Source: Bacillus solitudinis (GTDB lineage: Bacteria > Bacillota > Bacilli > Bacillales > Bacillaceae_D). From it: a stretch of DNA of 64,000 nt. Positions within the stretch are counted from its first letter, which is position 1. Each line of letters starts with the position of its first letter. This document shows, in pieces, positions 43,360-53,124 of the stretch. The stretch spans positions 2,651,871 to 2,715,870 of the forward strand of contig NZ_KZ454943.1 of NCBI RefSeq assembly GCF_002797395.1, given 5' to 3'. The notes beneath the pieces were generated by a model. It worked only from the letters and a program-made list of their open reading frames with translations. It was not told the DNA's origin and searched no databases. Position numbers and translations under genes: made by a program.

Positions 43360-44907
43360 ATGAAAATTTCAAAAAAGTTTCTATCATTACTTTGTATGTT
43401 CACTCTAATTCTCGTCATCCTTGCAGCTTGTGGAGGTTCAGATGAGACAACAACAACTGATAATAAAGAAAGCGATACTAGCAATAATGCTGATGAAGCT
43501 CCATCGGATGAGCCGGTTAAAGTTACAATGATGGCCAATCTTCATACACCTGAAACACCGAATGACAAGGTTTTAAATATGATTGAAGAAGCAACAAACT
43601 CTGAGCTTGAGATTCAATGGGTACCAGATTCAACGTACCAAGATAGATTGAATACAGCGTTTGCAACAGGCTCATTACCGCAAGTTGTACCAATGGGCTT
43701 TAATATGTTTGTTCAATTTAAAGAGGCAATTCGTGATGACCAGTTCTGGGAAATAGGACCGTATTTGGAGGAATTCGAAAATCTAAACAAGTTAAAGCCA
43801 GAAATCCTAGAAAATACGATGGTTGATGGTAAGATTTATTCTTTATATCAAGGCCGTCCGTTATCGCGTCAAGGTTTCATTTATCGTAAAGACTGGGCTG
43901 ACAATTTAGGATTAGAAACACCAACTAATACAGAAGAGTTTTACGAAATGGTTCGCGCGTTTTCAGAAGATGATCCTGATGGAAATGGAAAAAATGATAC
44001 AATCGGACTTACAGACCGTAGTGATTTAGTATATGGTGGTTTTAAAACAATTGCATCTTGGTTTGGAACTCCAAATGAGTGGGGAATCAAAGATGGTGAG
44101 TTACAACCAGAATTCATGTTTGATGAGTATATGCAAACACTAGATTACTTGAAGGATATTCACAGTAATGGTTATATGAATCAAGATTTCCCTGTAACAA
44201 GTAAGCCAGACCAACAAGCAATGATTAAAAATGGTACAGCTGGGGTTTACGTTGGTTCAATGCCAGATGTTCAAAGTCTTTATAATGACGCTGTTGAGTT
44301 AAACCCTGACTTAGAATACGATGTAGCAAACTATATTGAAGGTCCTGATGGCGAGTATGGAACTTGGGCTATTCCAGGTTATGGAAGTGTGTTCTTATTC
44401 CCGAAATCAGCAATTGCAACTGAAGAAGAGTTAAAAGCTATTCTTGGCGTATTTGATAAGTTTATGACTACTGAAGTCGCTAACTTAACTGTATGGGGAG
44501 TTGAAGGCGAGCACTATGAAGTAATTGACGGACGTGCAGCAGCTCTTGAAGATAACAGAACGGCTATTGATAATGAAGTTCGTCCATTAATGTCCCTTGA
44601 AATTGGTGAGCCGGAAACAAGTGGTCGATATGATGCATATAGCCATTATGAAGTAAAAGCAAAAGCCGATGAATTAGTTGTCGAAAATAACGATTACCTT
44701 ATTCATAATCCAACTGTTACACTCGATTCAGAGACATATGTAAAGAACTCTGAAACGTTAAGTCAAATTATGGTTGATGCAACATACAAATATATCCTTG
44801 GACAAATTGACAAAGATGGATTTAATGCTGCAATTGAAAGTTGGAAAAGTCAAGGTGGTAGTGAAGTAATGGCTGAGTTTAACGCACATTACAATGAAAT
44901 TAACTAA
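43360..44907 (+). CDS. ABC solute-binding lipoprotein (family 1), paralogue B, YtcQ-like
   Basis: 515 residues. Lipobox LAAC (C24) with an acidic Thr/Ser linker after it. The binding domain matches the LplA/YtcQ group (WVPDSTYQDRLNTAFATG, FIYRKDWADNLGLETP, DPDGNGKNDTIGLTDRSDL). It captures pectin-derived oligosaccharides for the permeases at 45499 and 46481. A perfect cre site and a strong GGAGG site (TATGGAGGG) precede it, and a strong terminator follows, so it may be expressed above the permeases. Confidence 0.9.
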   Translation: MKISKKFLSLLCMFTLILVILAACGGSDETTTTDNKESDTSNNADEAPSDEPVKVTMMANLHTPETPNDKVLNMIEEATNSELEIQWVPDSTYQDRLNTAFATGSLPQVVPMGFNMFVQFKEAIRDDQFWEIGPYLEEFENLNKLKPEILENTMVDGKIYSLYQGRPLSRQGFIYRKDWADNLGLETPTNTEEFYEMVRAFSEDDPDGNGKNDTIGLTDRSDLVYGGFKTIASWFGTPNEWGIKDGELQPEFMFDEYMQTLDYLKDIHSNGYMNQDFPVTSKPDQQAMIKNGTAGVYVGSMPDVQSLYNDAVELNPDLEYDVANYIEGPDGEYGTWAIPGYGSVFLFPKSAIATEEELKAILGVFDKFMTTEVANLTVWGVEGEHYEVIDGRAAALEDNRTAIDNEVRPLMSLEIGEPETSGRYDAYSHYEVKAKADELVVENNDYLIHNPTVTLDSETYVKNSETLSQIMVDATYKYILGQIDKDGFNAAIESWKSQGGSEVMAEFNAHYNEIN

Positions 44908-44916
44908 TAAAAAATG

Positions 44917-44954
44917 AACGAATCTGATTTATAAATCAGATTCGTTTTTTTTTT
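44917..44954 (+). terminator. Terminator after binding protein B
   Basis: AACGAATCTGATTTA pairs with TAAATCAGATTCGTT as a perfect palindrome, then nine or more T. Confidence 0.92.
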
Positions 44955-45498
44955 GGAGGTATGAGTTTTTTGAATTAATTCACAGAGGGCCGAGCCGAGG
45001 TGGGAAACGATTGTTATGAAATGCGAATAACTGCTACAAAAGTACGAATAAAAAGACAGAACCACGAATTTCCCATTCAGAACCGAGAATAAATCCATAA
45101 AATAACGATTAAATTAAACAAGCCGCATGATACCAGAGTTCAAGGAGCAGAGGTGGATCCTTGGATTAAGAATTACCATCGTTCTAATTATAGTAATCTA
45201 GTTAACCACTAAAGTTATTCTCTATGTCATCCTTATCATCACAAATGAGTAGGTAAACACGGTTCTGTTGATTTTAATGTAAGCACAATTGAAAGCCTTT
45301 TCACCCTGTTTGTGAATGATTCAATGATTTAGATAATCACCAGCTTAGATTACCTCGAAAAAGCCTGTTATTTCAAGGGTTTATCTACATTATAATACGA
45401 TGATTATAGACGTTATTATTGATATAGAATAATCTGAGTACAAGAAGTTGATATGAAAAAAGTAAAAACAAATTAGCATGTAAGAGGGAGATGAGTAT
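44955..45498. other. Intergenic stretch upstream of the permease operon
   Basis: No convincing ORF on either strand. TATAAT occurs near 45391-45396 without a clear -35. The regulator's target site may lie here but cannot be picked out from one sequence. Confidence 0.4.
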
Positions 45499-46458
45499 AT
45501 GAAAAGTAATGTAGCTGTCGAAGAGACAAGAGTCATTACAAAAGCTGAGAAAAGGGCAGTGTTAAAGAAACGTATATTAAAGAATAAATTAATCTATTTA
45601 ATGATTTTGCCTGGTCTCGTTTATTTCTTTATTTACAAATATGTTCCAATGTACGGACTCATTATTTCATTCCAAGATTATAAGCCTTACTTGGGTATTA
45701 CAGGAAGCGAATGGGTGGGTTTAAAGCATTTTGAACGTTTATTTACGAGTCCTGAGTTTTGGATGATTTTTAAGAATACACTTGTCCTGTTTGCGCTTCA
45801 AATTATTGTATTCTTTCCAATTCCAATTATTTTTTCATTAATGCTTAATGAAGTAAGACATATGTTCTTTAAACGAACTGTACAAACACTGATATACATT
45901 CCTCATTTCATGTCTTGGGTTGTAATCGTTTCCATTGGCTATGTAATCTTAACTTTAGATGGTGGCTTCATAAATGGAATGCTTGAAGCATTGGGCTTCC
46001 AAAAAGTGAACTTCTTAATGAATGCAGATTGGTTCAGACCTATTTACATTTTACAAGTTATTTGGAGAGAAGCTGGTTGGGGGACAATCATATTCCTTGC
46101 TGCTATTGCTGCAGTAGACCCTCAATTATATGAGGCTGCAAAAATGGATGGAGCAAATCGCTTTCGTCAAATGTGGCATATCACATTACCGGCTATTCGT
46201 AGTGTAATCGTAGTTCTATTAATCTTAAAAATTGGTGATGTACTTGAGCTTGGTTTTGAACACGTTTACTTACTATTAAACGCTTCAAACCGTGAAGTAG
46301 CTGAAATTTTTGATACGTATGTGTATACAGCTGGTTTAAAGCAAGGGCAATTTAGTTACAGTACGGCTGTAGGATTTTTTAAAGGGATTGTAGGACTAGT
46401 TTTAGTCATTGGTGCTAATAAATTAGCGAAAAAAGCTGGAGAAGAAGGTATTTACTAA
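45499..46458 (+). CDS. yteP: ABC sugar permease, YteP/LplB-like
   Basis: 319 residues with about six membrane helices. It starts with the basic N-terminus usual for LplB/YteP permeases; the family opening YLMILPGLVYFFIYKYVPMY and the EAA loop YEAAKMDGANRFRQMWHITL contact the ATPase. In B. subtilis YteP works with YtcP, YtcQ and the shared ATPase MsmX to import rhamnogalacturonan oligosaccharides; the same is inferred here. First gene of a ten-gene run on one strand with short gaps. Confidence 0.9.
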   Translation: MKSNVAVEETRVITKAEKRAVLKKRILKNKLIYLMILPGLVYFFIYKYVPMYGLIISFQDYKPYLGITGSEWVGLKHFERLFTSPEFWMIFKNTLVLFALQIIVFFPIPIIFSLMLNEVRHMFFKRTVQTLIYIPHFMSWVVIVSIGYVILTLDGGFINGMLEALGFQKVNFLMNADWFRPIYILQVIWREAGWGTIIFLAAIAAVDPQLYEAAKMDGANRFRQMWHITLPAIRSVIVVLLILKIGDVLELGFEHVYLLLNASNREVAEIFDTYVYTAGLKQGQFSYSTAVGFFKGIVGLVLVIGANKLAKKAGEEGIY

Positions 46459-46480
46459 TTTTCATAAGGAGGAATTAAAA

Positions 46481-47356
46481 ATGATTGGAGATAAAGCAAT
46501 AGGAAGTCGTATTTTTAATGGCGTTAACGCTATCTTGCTTGCGCTAATTGCCATAATAACTGTATTGCCATTTCTACACGTCATTGCCGCATCGTTTGCA
46601 ACAGGTGCAGAATTAGCAGAAAAGCGTTTTCTACTGTTTCCAACAGTATGGAGTTTAGATGCGTATCGTTATATTTTTTCAACAGATACAATTATGAAAT
46701 CAATGTTGATATCTATTCTTGTAACTGTAGGTGGTACAGTGTGGAGCATGCTGTTATCTACATTAACAGCATACGGACTTTCTAGACGTGATTTAGTAGG
46801 TAGACGTTATATTATGTTCTTTATCGTCTTCACGATGCTCTTTAATGGGGGGATGATACCTACATTCTTAATTGTTCAACAAACAGGGTTATTAAACTCA
46901 TTATGGGCGCTTATAATTCCGGTATCAATTAACGCGTTTAATATGATTATCCTAAAGAGTTTCTTCCAAAACCTTCCCGATGGATTAGAAGAATCTGCGA
47001 AAATTGATGGTTGTAATGACTTTGGTATTTTATTCCGGATAGTTATTCCATGTTCAATGCCTGCAATAGCAACAATTTCCCTGTTCTATGCGGTAACATA
47101 TTGGAACACATATATGCATGCTATTCTTTATCTTAGTGATTCTGCCAAATGGCCAGTGCAAGTGTTACTTCGCCAAATTGTTGTACTAGCAAGTGGATTA
47201 AGTTATGACGGGGCTGAATACACAAATGTTCCACCACCAGAAATATCAGTTAAAATGGCGGTTATTGTAGTAGCAACGATTCCAGTATTATTGGTATATC
47301 CTTTCTTACAAAAGTATTTTGCTAAAGGTGCACTAATAGGATCAATGAAAGGTTAA
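46481..47356 (+). CDS. ytcP: ABC sugar permease, YtcP/LplC-like
   Basis: 291 residues with about six membrane helices. Conserved motifs are LPFLHVIAASFATGAEL near the N-terminus and the EAA-type loop EESAKIDGCNDFGILFRIVI. The C-terminus FAKGALIGSMKG is typical of LplC/YtcP proteins. It pairs with the permease 22 bases upstream. AAGGAGG precedes the ATG. No ATPase gene lies in the window, so a shared MsmX-type ATPase encoded elsewhere is needed. Confidence 0.9.
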   Translation: MIGDKAIGSRIFNGVNAILLALIAIITVLPFLHVIAASFATGAELAEKRFLLFPTVWSLDAYRYIFSTDTIMKSMLISILVTVGGTVWSMLLSTLTAYGLSRRDLVGRRYIMFFIVFTMLFNGGMIPTFLIVQQTGLLNSLWALIIPVSINAFNMIILKSFFQNLPDGLEESAKIDGCNDFGILFRIVIPCSMPAIATISLFYAVTYWNTYMHAILYLSDSAKWPVQVLLRQIVVLASGLSYDGAEYTNVPPPEISVKMAVIVVATIPVLLVYPFLQKYFAKGALIGSMKG

Positions 47357-47402
47357 TTTGTATAATTATTAGAAGTGAAAATCTTATAAAGCGGGTGACT
47401 GA

Positions 47403-48515
47403 ATGATTGCTGATAATAAAGAAAACGTAGTCAAAAGTTTAGAAGAGATGGAAAACCTGTTTGATGGATTTTTCCACTGGCTGGCTGGACAATATGATCC
47501 AGTCAGCGGTGGTTTCTATTATGCGAAAAGTTCAATCGGAAACCACAGCTTAATACCTGATATAGAATCAACTGCTCAAGCACTTAATATTTTGCTAAGA
47601 AATGATTTAGTAAAAGATCTTCCTGAGCAAATGAGAAAGCAAATGGTTCAGTTTTTTCAAAATAAGCAAGATAAAGAAACTGGCTACTTTCTAGATGAAA
47701 ATCCATTAATGAAACTTGATGAAGTGATGGTTCACCGTGCAATAAATTATACAGCTGGCTCACTTGCAAAGCTTGGAAGTACTCCGTTGTATTCATTGCC
47801 GCTTGAAGCAAACGCAGCGCCTGATTATGTAAAATCCACAGATAGTTATTTAGAGAAATGGAAAAGTATTGATTTAAGAAATAGTTGGAGAGGCTGTGAT
47901 TTATTAGCCAGCTCATGTGTGTATATCGGACAAATGGCCGATGGAGAAAGAGAGTCCTTTCTTGAAGAAGCAGTGCGTTATCTAGCTAGCATTCAAGATC
48001 TCGAAACTGGATTATGGGGAGAAGGAAGCCTATATGTCCGGATTTCAGGTACGTTTAAGCTGCATACATTCTATAGTCGATTTAATATTCCGATGCCAAA
48101 TACAGAGCGTATCTATCAAAGTATCCTCAAATGTCTTCGAACAGAAGAAGCGATAGATATGTGCTATATTCGAAACCCAATTGACTTATTATCCTATATG
48201 GGTCTTGAGATTCCACAAGCAGAGTTACAAGAGATAATCGATACAACGATTCGAAATATGAGAAAACTTAAGAGAGAAGATGGGGGATTCTCTAGAGAAC
48301 TAGATCATTCACCACCTGCACCAAATGTCGCTCAAGTTAAAAAGGGTGAGTATTATCCTGACATGCCAAAGGCTGTTAACTTAGGTGAAGGCTTAGTCGA
48401 GGGTGATATGAACGCGAGTACACAAGCAACATTAATTCGAATTCAATGTCATAAGTTAGTAGGTATACCGGTTGGCCCAATAAAAAATGCTAAAGAATTC
48501 TATTCATTCTTTTAG
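47403..48515 (+). CDS. Alpha/alpha-toroid protein of unknown role in the pectin operon
   Basis: 370 residues, no signal peptide. It has repeated prenyltransferase/squalene-cyclase-type or terpenoid-toroid motifs: FFQNKQDKETGYF, LASIQDLETGLWGEG and LKREDGGFSREL, each a helix pair joined by a Gly-rich turn. I do not recognise a characterised carbohydrate enzyme. Position between the permeases and the MFS gene suggests it acts on an imported oligosaccharide, perhaps as a new hydrolase or lyase, but no catalytic residues can be named. Confidence 0.65.
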   Translation: MIADNKENVVKSLEEMENLFDGFFHWLAGQYDPVSGGFYYAKSSIGNHSLIPDIESTAQALNILLRNDLVKDLPEQMRKQMVQFFQNKQDKETGYFLDENPLMKLDEVMVHRAINYTAGSLAKLGSTPLYSLPLEANAAPDYVKSTDSYLEKWKSIDLRNSWRGCDLLASSCVYIGQMADGERESFLEEAVRYLASIQDLETGLWGEGSLYVRISGTFKLHTFYSRFNIPMPNTERIYQSILKCLRTEEAIDMCYIRNPIDLLSYMGLEIPQAELQEIIDTTIRNMRKLKREDGGFSRELDHSPPAPNVAQVKKGEYYPDMPKAVNLGEGLVEGDMNASTQATLIRIQCHKLVGIPVGPIKNAKEFYSFF

Positions 48516-48532
48516 TGAGAGAAGTGTTACTA

Positions 48533-49732
48533 ATGAAACTCTTTCAACTTCCGAAAGAAAAACGACTTTCAGAACAAGCGATTATCATGCTGACAAACCA
48601 GACCATTTTTCAGTTTGGAAATTCACTATCCCTTATTTTTATCAATTTGTACTTATGGCGGTTGACGAATAGTCTACTGATTAATGGTTTGTTTAATTTA
48701 ATAGCGTTAGTTTCTCAAGCGTGTGGAACGATGTTAATGGGGGAATTTTCAAAGAAAAAAGGTCGTTTAGCGATTTATCGCTATGGTATTTTTTTAACGG
48801 CCTTTTTCTATCTATGGATTATCATTGCCCAAGAAAACATTGTTCAATATTTTTACTTGTTTGCCCTTTTAAAAGGAATTTCACAAGCGGCTTACTGGCT
48901 TGGATACTTCACACTGGTTCATGAAGTTTCAACGAATCTAAACAGGCATCGCTATCTTGGTTGGAACCAAATAACGATGGCTAGTGCAAACTTAATAGGC
49001 CCTGCCATTGCAGGTGTTATTATTAGTATGAATAGTGAATTAAGTGGTTATATTATCGTCTTCTCACTAGCCTTTATCATGTTTTTAATTGCGACGCTTG
49101 GAAGCCTTCGTATTAAAAAAGAGACAACACACCATAAAGAATATTATATGAAGTACTTACGGTTAATCTTGAAAAAGAAGCCGACTTTTTTTAATGCGCT
49201 TCTAGGCTGGTTCATCATAGGGTTTCCTCAAGGGATTCTCATGTATATCCCGCCTATTTTACTTTATAATATCTTTCCCGATGAGGGCTTTGTTGGTTAT
49301 ATGAATGTTATTTTCTTAGGAGCTTCAATTCTAGCAAGCTATATTTTTGCAAGAATGGCAAATATACATTCAACGAGAAAGTACTTATTTATTGCAGCGA
49401 TTGGGATGACTGTCTCATCGGTCTTTCTTATGTGGGAAATTGCGATTTGGTCCGTTGTCTTGTTTATGGCGTTTAGTTCCTTATTTAAACCCATTCAAGC
49501 AAACACTTATGCTGCTTACTATTTTAAATGGATTGATAACATTCCACTTCAAGAAAACTTCCGAGTTGAATCGGTGGTACTTCGTGAAGCAATTATTAAT
49601 CTTGGACGCGCGTTAGGTATTGTTATTTTTATGATTTTTTCACAGGAAATTAATACCACAACAATACCTTGGATTATTGTGTTTGTAATGGCTTTACAAT
49701 TTTCAATTCCGTATTTAGCGAAGGAAAAGTGA
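48533..49732 (+). CDS. MFS transporter
   Basis: About 399 residues with 11-12 membrane helices of major-facilitator type. A cytoplasmic loop between helices 6 and 7 (KKETTHHKEYYMKYLRLILK) divides the two halves. ATG 48533 follows GAGAGAAG; an upstream GTG at 48515 overlaps the previous stop. It is encoded together with an ABC importer and cytoplasmic hydrolases, so it may take up or export monomers, such as galacturonate, rhamnose or arabinose. Substrate is unknown. Confidence 0.8.
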   Translation: MKLFQLPKEKRLSEQAIIMLTNQTIFQFGNSLSLIFINLYLWRLTNSLLINGLFNLIALVSQACGTMLMGEFSKKKGRLAIYRYGIFLTAFFYLWIIIAQENIVQYFYLFALLKGISQAAYWLGYFTLVHEVSTNLNRHRYLGWNQITMASANLIGPAIAGVIISMNSELSGYIIVFSLAFIMFLIATLGSLRIKKETTHHKEYYMKYLRLILKKKPTFFNALLGWFIIGFPQGILMYIPPILLYNIFPDEGFVGYMNVIFLGASILASYIFARMANIHSTRKYLFIAAIGMTVSSVFLMWEIAIWSVVLFMAFSSLFKPIQANTYAAYYFKWIDNIPLQENFRVESVVLREAIINLGRALGIVIFMIFSQEINTTTIPWIIVFVMALQFSIPYLAKEK

Positions 49733-49764
49733 TTTTCAAAAACAATTAACAGGAGGAGATTAGG

Positions 49765-50079
49765 ATGGCGAACATTGGAGAATGGGAAGTAGTAGACAAA
49801 GGTGTAACAAGAAAAATACATCAGCCAGGTACGCATATTATGATGATGGAGGTCAATTTTGAAAAAGGAGGCATGGGTGCAGAACATAGCCATCCCCATG
49901 AACAGTTTACGTATTGTTTGGAGGGAAAGCTAGAATTTAAAGTAGGAGAAGAGACAGTTATCCTCTCAAAGGGTCAAAGTTTGCATATCCCTGGGGATGT
50001 AATTCATGGTGTGATTGCTTTAGAGCAGAGTGCATTACTTGATACATTTACTCCGCTTCGTGAAGACTTGTTAAAGTAA
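49765..50079 (+). CDS. kdgF: KdgF-like cupin
   Basis: 104-residue single-domain cupin. The metal-site motif HSHPHEQ is at 41-47, a later His lies in IPGDVIHG, and the conserved glycine-rich turn CLEGKLEFKVGEE follows. KdgF converts 4,5-unsaturated galacturonate to the linear ketouronate used by KduI. The size, cupin type and pectin operon fit well. Other small sugar-operon cupins look alike, so this is a probable rather than certain call. AGGAGGAG precedes the ATG. Confidence 0.65.
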   Translation: MANIGEWEVVDKGVTRKIHQPGTHIMMMEVNFEKGGMGAEHSHPHEQFTYCLEGKLEFKVGEETVILSKGQSLHIPGDVIHGVIALEQSALLDTFTPLREDLLK

Positions 50080-50097
50080 AGAGGAGGAGGGATTCTC

Positions 50098-51558
50098 ATG
50101 AATGAAGAAAATACTCTAGGTGGGCAACAAGGTGATTTGGGAAATGGAACATTTTTGAACCCTATATTGGGAGGTAATTATGCAGATCCTTCTATTATTA
50201 GGGTTGGTGAAGACTATTATATGGTTCATACCTCCTATCAATATGTGCCTGGCTTAATTATTTGGCATTCGAGGGATTTGGTAAATTGGGAGCCAATTGG
50301 AACGGCTCTAGAGCATCTAAATGGCAATGTCTGGGCTCCTGAATTTGTATATCATAATCAAACCTTTTATATTTATTTTCCTGCGGACAGAACGAATTGG
50401 GTGACAAAAGCAGACAATCCAAAAGGACCGTGGAGTAAACCGATTAATTTAAATACATCTCATATCGATCCGGGTCATGTAGTTGGCCCGGATAATAAGC
50501 GATATATGCATCTATCAGGTGGGAATATGGTTCAGCTAGCTGATGATGGGTTATCGGTAGTTGGCGAGGTTCGTCACGTTCACGAACCATGGAAATACCC
50601 AGATGAATGGGAGGTTGAGGCGTTTAGTCCAGAGGGACCTAAGTTAACATTTCATAATGATTATTATTATTTAACTGTGGCGGTCGGAGGAACCGCAGGG
50701 CCACCTACAAGCCATATGGTGGTGACCTCTCGTTCGAGGACGCCTTGGGGACCATGGGAGCATTCACCCTTTAATCCAATTATAAAAACGAATTCAAAAG
50801 ATGAAAAATGGTGGTCACAAGGTCATGGAACATTAATAGATACGCCTGATGGTGATTGGTGGATGGTCTTCCATGCATATGAAAATAGACTTCATACAGT
50901 TGGTCGACAAACGCTTTTACTCCCTATTGAGTGGACAGAAGATGGCTGGTTTAAAATTCCTGATGGTGTAACTGCTGAGCAAACGCTTACTAAGCCAAAA
51001 GGCGAAATAGTAAAACATGGATTTCCAATAGTTGATCATTTTGAAGGAGAAGAAATCGGCCTGCACTGGCAGTGGTTTGGTGAGCCAGATCGATCACGAT
51101 TCTCTGTTGGTGAAGGAGCTTTAACGATCCAAGGTAAAGAGAGTGATGAGGTAGCATCGCCACTGCTTTATATGGCGGCTCATCGTTCCTATGAAGTTGA
51201 GGTTGATGTCAGTGTTGAAGGCGAAGCGCTCGCAAGGTTTATGCTGTACTATGATCCTACTTCTTATTTTGGACTTTCCGTATCGAAAGAGGGAGTTCAA
51301 CACTTTCGAACCTTCAAAAAATATACAGTTAAGTCTTATAAAGGCCAAGCGATTAAGCTTCTGATTAAGAACATCGATAATATCGTCTCGTTCTACTATA
51401 AAGAGACTGAAGGCGACTGGGTGAAATATGATAAAGTGATTGATTGCTCAGGGTTTCATCATAATACGTTTGGTGGGTTTTTAAGTTTGAGAATTGGGAT
51501 AGATACGATTGGGCAAGGAAAAGCAAAATTTAAACATTTTCAATATCGAATCCTTTAG
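50098..51558 (+). CDS. GH43 family glycosidase with C-terminal beta-sandwich
   Basis: 486 residues, no signal peptide. A five-blade propeller begins FLNPILGGNYADPSIIRVGE, with the catalytic base Asp in YADPS. The pKa-tuning Asp is probably in HIDPGH and the acid Glu in EVEAFSPEGP. A C-terminal beta-sandwich (from about 315) is typical of several GH43 subfamilies acting on arabinosyl, xylosyl or galactosyl linkages. The cytoplasmic location means it trims imported oligosaccharides. The exact bond cannot be read. Confidence 0.85.
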   Translation: MNEENTLGGQQGDLGNGTFLNPILGGNYADPSIIRVGEDYYMVHTSYQYVPGLIIWHSRDLVNWEPIGTALEHLNGNVWAPEFVYHNQTFYIYFPADRTNWVTKADNPKGPWSKPINLNTSHIDPGHVVGPDNKRYMHLSGGNMVQLADDGLSVVGEVRHVHEPWKYPDEWEVEAFSPEGPKLTFHNDYYYLTVAVGGTAGPPTSHMVVTSRSRTPWGPWEHSPFNPIIKTNSKDEKWWSQGHGTLIDTPDGDWWMVFHAYENRLHTVGRQTLLLPIEWTEDGWFKIPDGVTAEQTLTKPKGEIVKHGFPIVDHFEGEEIGLHWQWFGEPDRSRFSVGEGALTIQGKESDEVASPLLYMAAHRSYEVEVDVSVEGEALARFMLYYDPTSYFGLSVSKEGVQHFRTFKKYTVKSYKGQAIKLLIKNIDNIVSFYYKETEGDWVKYDKVIDCSGFHHNTFGGFLSLRIGIDTIGQGKAKFKHFQYRIL

Positions 51559-51571
51559 GAGTTGAACTGAG

Positions 51572-53113
51572 ATGGCAATTTATGACTTAACCAACTACGG
51601 AGCTGTAGGAGATTCAATTGTTGATAATACGGTAGCGTTTGCGAGTGCAATTGAGGCCTGTGCGAGTGAGGGTGGAGGAACGGTCTATGTTCCAGCAGGA
51701 AGGTACCTAACCGGACCAATTACATTAAAAAGTGATATTACCCTCTATGTTGAATCTGGTGCAACGGTTCTTTTTAAAGATGATTTTGAAGCGTATCCTG
51801 CTGTTGAAACGAGATGGTCGGGCTATGAATGCTATGGGTTTCACCCGTTAATTTATGGACGTAATTTACAAAACGTCACGATAAAAGGGGAAGGAACCTT
51901 TGATGGCCAAGGTAGAGCTTGGTGGAACTCCATTGGTGATTTAAAGAATGGAAATCCGTATTCATCAGATCGAACGGAAGAAATTCGAAGTCTTAATAAA
52001 GAGATCGTTCTAAATACCAATCTGCTAGAGTGGGACTCTCAATTTTTACGACCACCTTTATTGCAATTAATTGGTTGTGAGCACGTTAAGTTAGAAGGAA
52101 TCACCTTGCAAAACTCTCCATTTTGGAATACTCATCTAGTATATTGCGATGATGTGAGTGCGCGGGGGGTTACTTTTAAAAACCCTTCCGACACACCGAA
52201 TGGTGATGGCTTTGATATTGACTCTTGTTCGTATGTTCGAGTTTCAGATTGTCACTTTGATGTTGGTGATGATTGTCTTTGTCTAAAGTCAGGAATTAAT
52301 GAAGATGGAAGAAGAGTTGGTAAACCGACAGAGCATGTCACAATTTCAAATTGTACGATGAAGGCGGGTCATGGCGGGGTCGTTATGGGAAGTGAGAACT
52401 CTGGTGGAATTCAAAACGTGACAGTAACAAACTGTGTGTTCATTGGGACGGATCGTGGTATTCGTATTAAAACGAACCGCGCGCGTGGTGCATACATTAA
52501 AAATTTACTAGTTAACAATATTTATATGGAAGATGTATTTTGTCCATTTGCAATTAATTCATTCTATCGTTATGGTGTTGATGAAAATGACACGTCAATG
52601 ACGAGTCCGAATGCCATACCCATTTCAGAAAAGACACCACTCATTGAACATATACACATTAGCAATGTAACCGCAAAAAATTGTCGGGCAGCTGCTTCAT
52701 TTATTTATGGTTTACCGGAAATGCCTATAAAGGATGTCTACCTACGCCATGTTACCTTTGAAATGACGAAGGACCTGAAGGAGCAAGGTGGCGAGCCAGA
52801 TATGGTGAAGGAAGAAATCATCATGGCTGGCGAAGGAATGTACTGTAAGCATGTTGAAGGAATTGAATTCCATCGCGTTCGCATTGAAACAAGGCAAGGT
52901 CCAGCACTAATCATAGACAGTGTATCTGATGTTGAAATTGATGGTGTTAGTATGAAACACATCCATGAGAATACACCGGTTATTACTCTGAAAAACACGA
53001 CGGATGCCTTTATTACTGGGCGCCAAGCGATGACCTACACTAAGAATTATGTAGAGGTTCAAGATGATTGTAACAGTATTATCTTAAATGGGGAACCGAT
53101 AGAAAGGACATAG
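51572..53113 (+). CDS. GH28 polygalacturonase-type hydrolase
   Basis: 513-residue right-handed beta-helix enzyme of family GH28, which hydrolyses alpha-1,4-galacturonosyl or related rhamnogalacturonan linkages. Catalytic acids are D212 (in NGDGFDID) and D233/D234 (in VGDDCL). The conserved H267 (GHGG) and R298-x-K300 (RIKTN) are also present. No signal peptide is present, so an exo-acting cytoplasmic enzyme on short oligomers is likely. It starts 14 bases after the GH43 gene. Confidence 0.92.
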   Translation: MAIYDLTNYGAVGDSIVDNTVAFASAIEACASEGGGTVYVPAGRYLTGPITLKSDITLYVESGATVLFKDDFEAYPAVETRWSGYECYGFHPLIYGRNLQNVTIKGEGTFDGQGRAWWNSIGDLKNGNPYSSDRTEEIRSLNKEIVLNTNLLEWDSQFLRPPLLQLIGCEHVKLEGITLQNSPFWNTHLVYCDDVSARGVTFKNPSDTPNGDGFDIDSCSYVRVSDCHFDVGDDCLCLKSGINEDGRRVGKPTEHVTISNCTMKAGHGGVVMGSENSGGIQNVTVTNCVFIGTDRGIRIKTNRARGAYIKNLLVNNIYMEDVFCPFAINSFYRYGVDENDTSMTSPNAIPISEKTPLIEHIHISNVTAKNCRAAASFIYGLPEMPIKDVYLRHVTFEMTKDLKEQGGEPDMVKEEIIMAGEGMYCKHVEGIEFHRVRIETRQGPALIIDSVSDVEIDGVSMKHIHENTPVITLKNTTDAFITGRQAMTYTKNYVEVQDDCNSIILNGEPIERT

Positions 53114-53124
53114 GAGGAAAGCCA

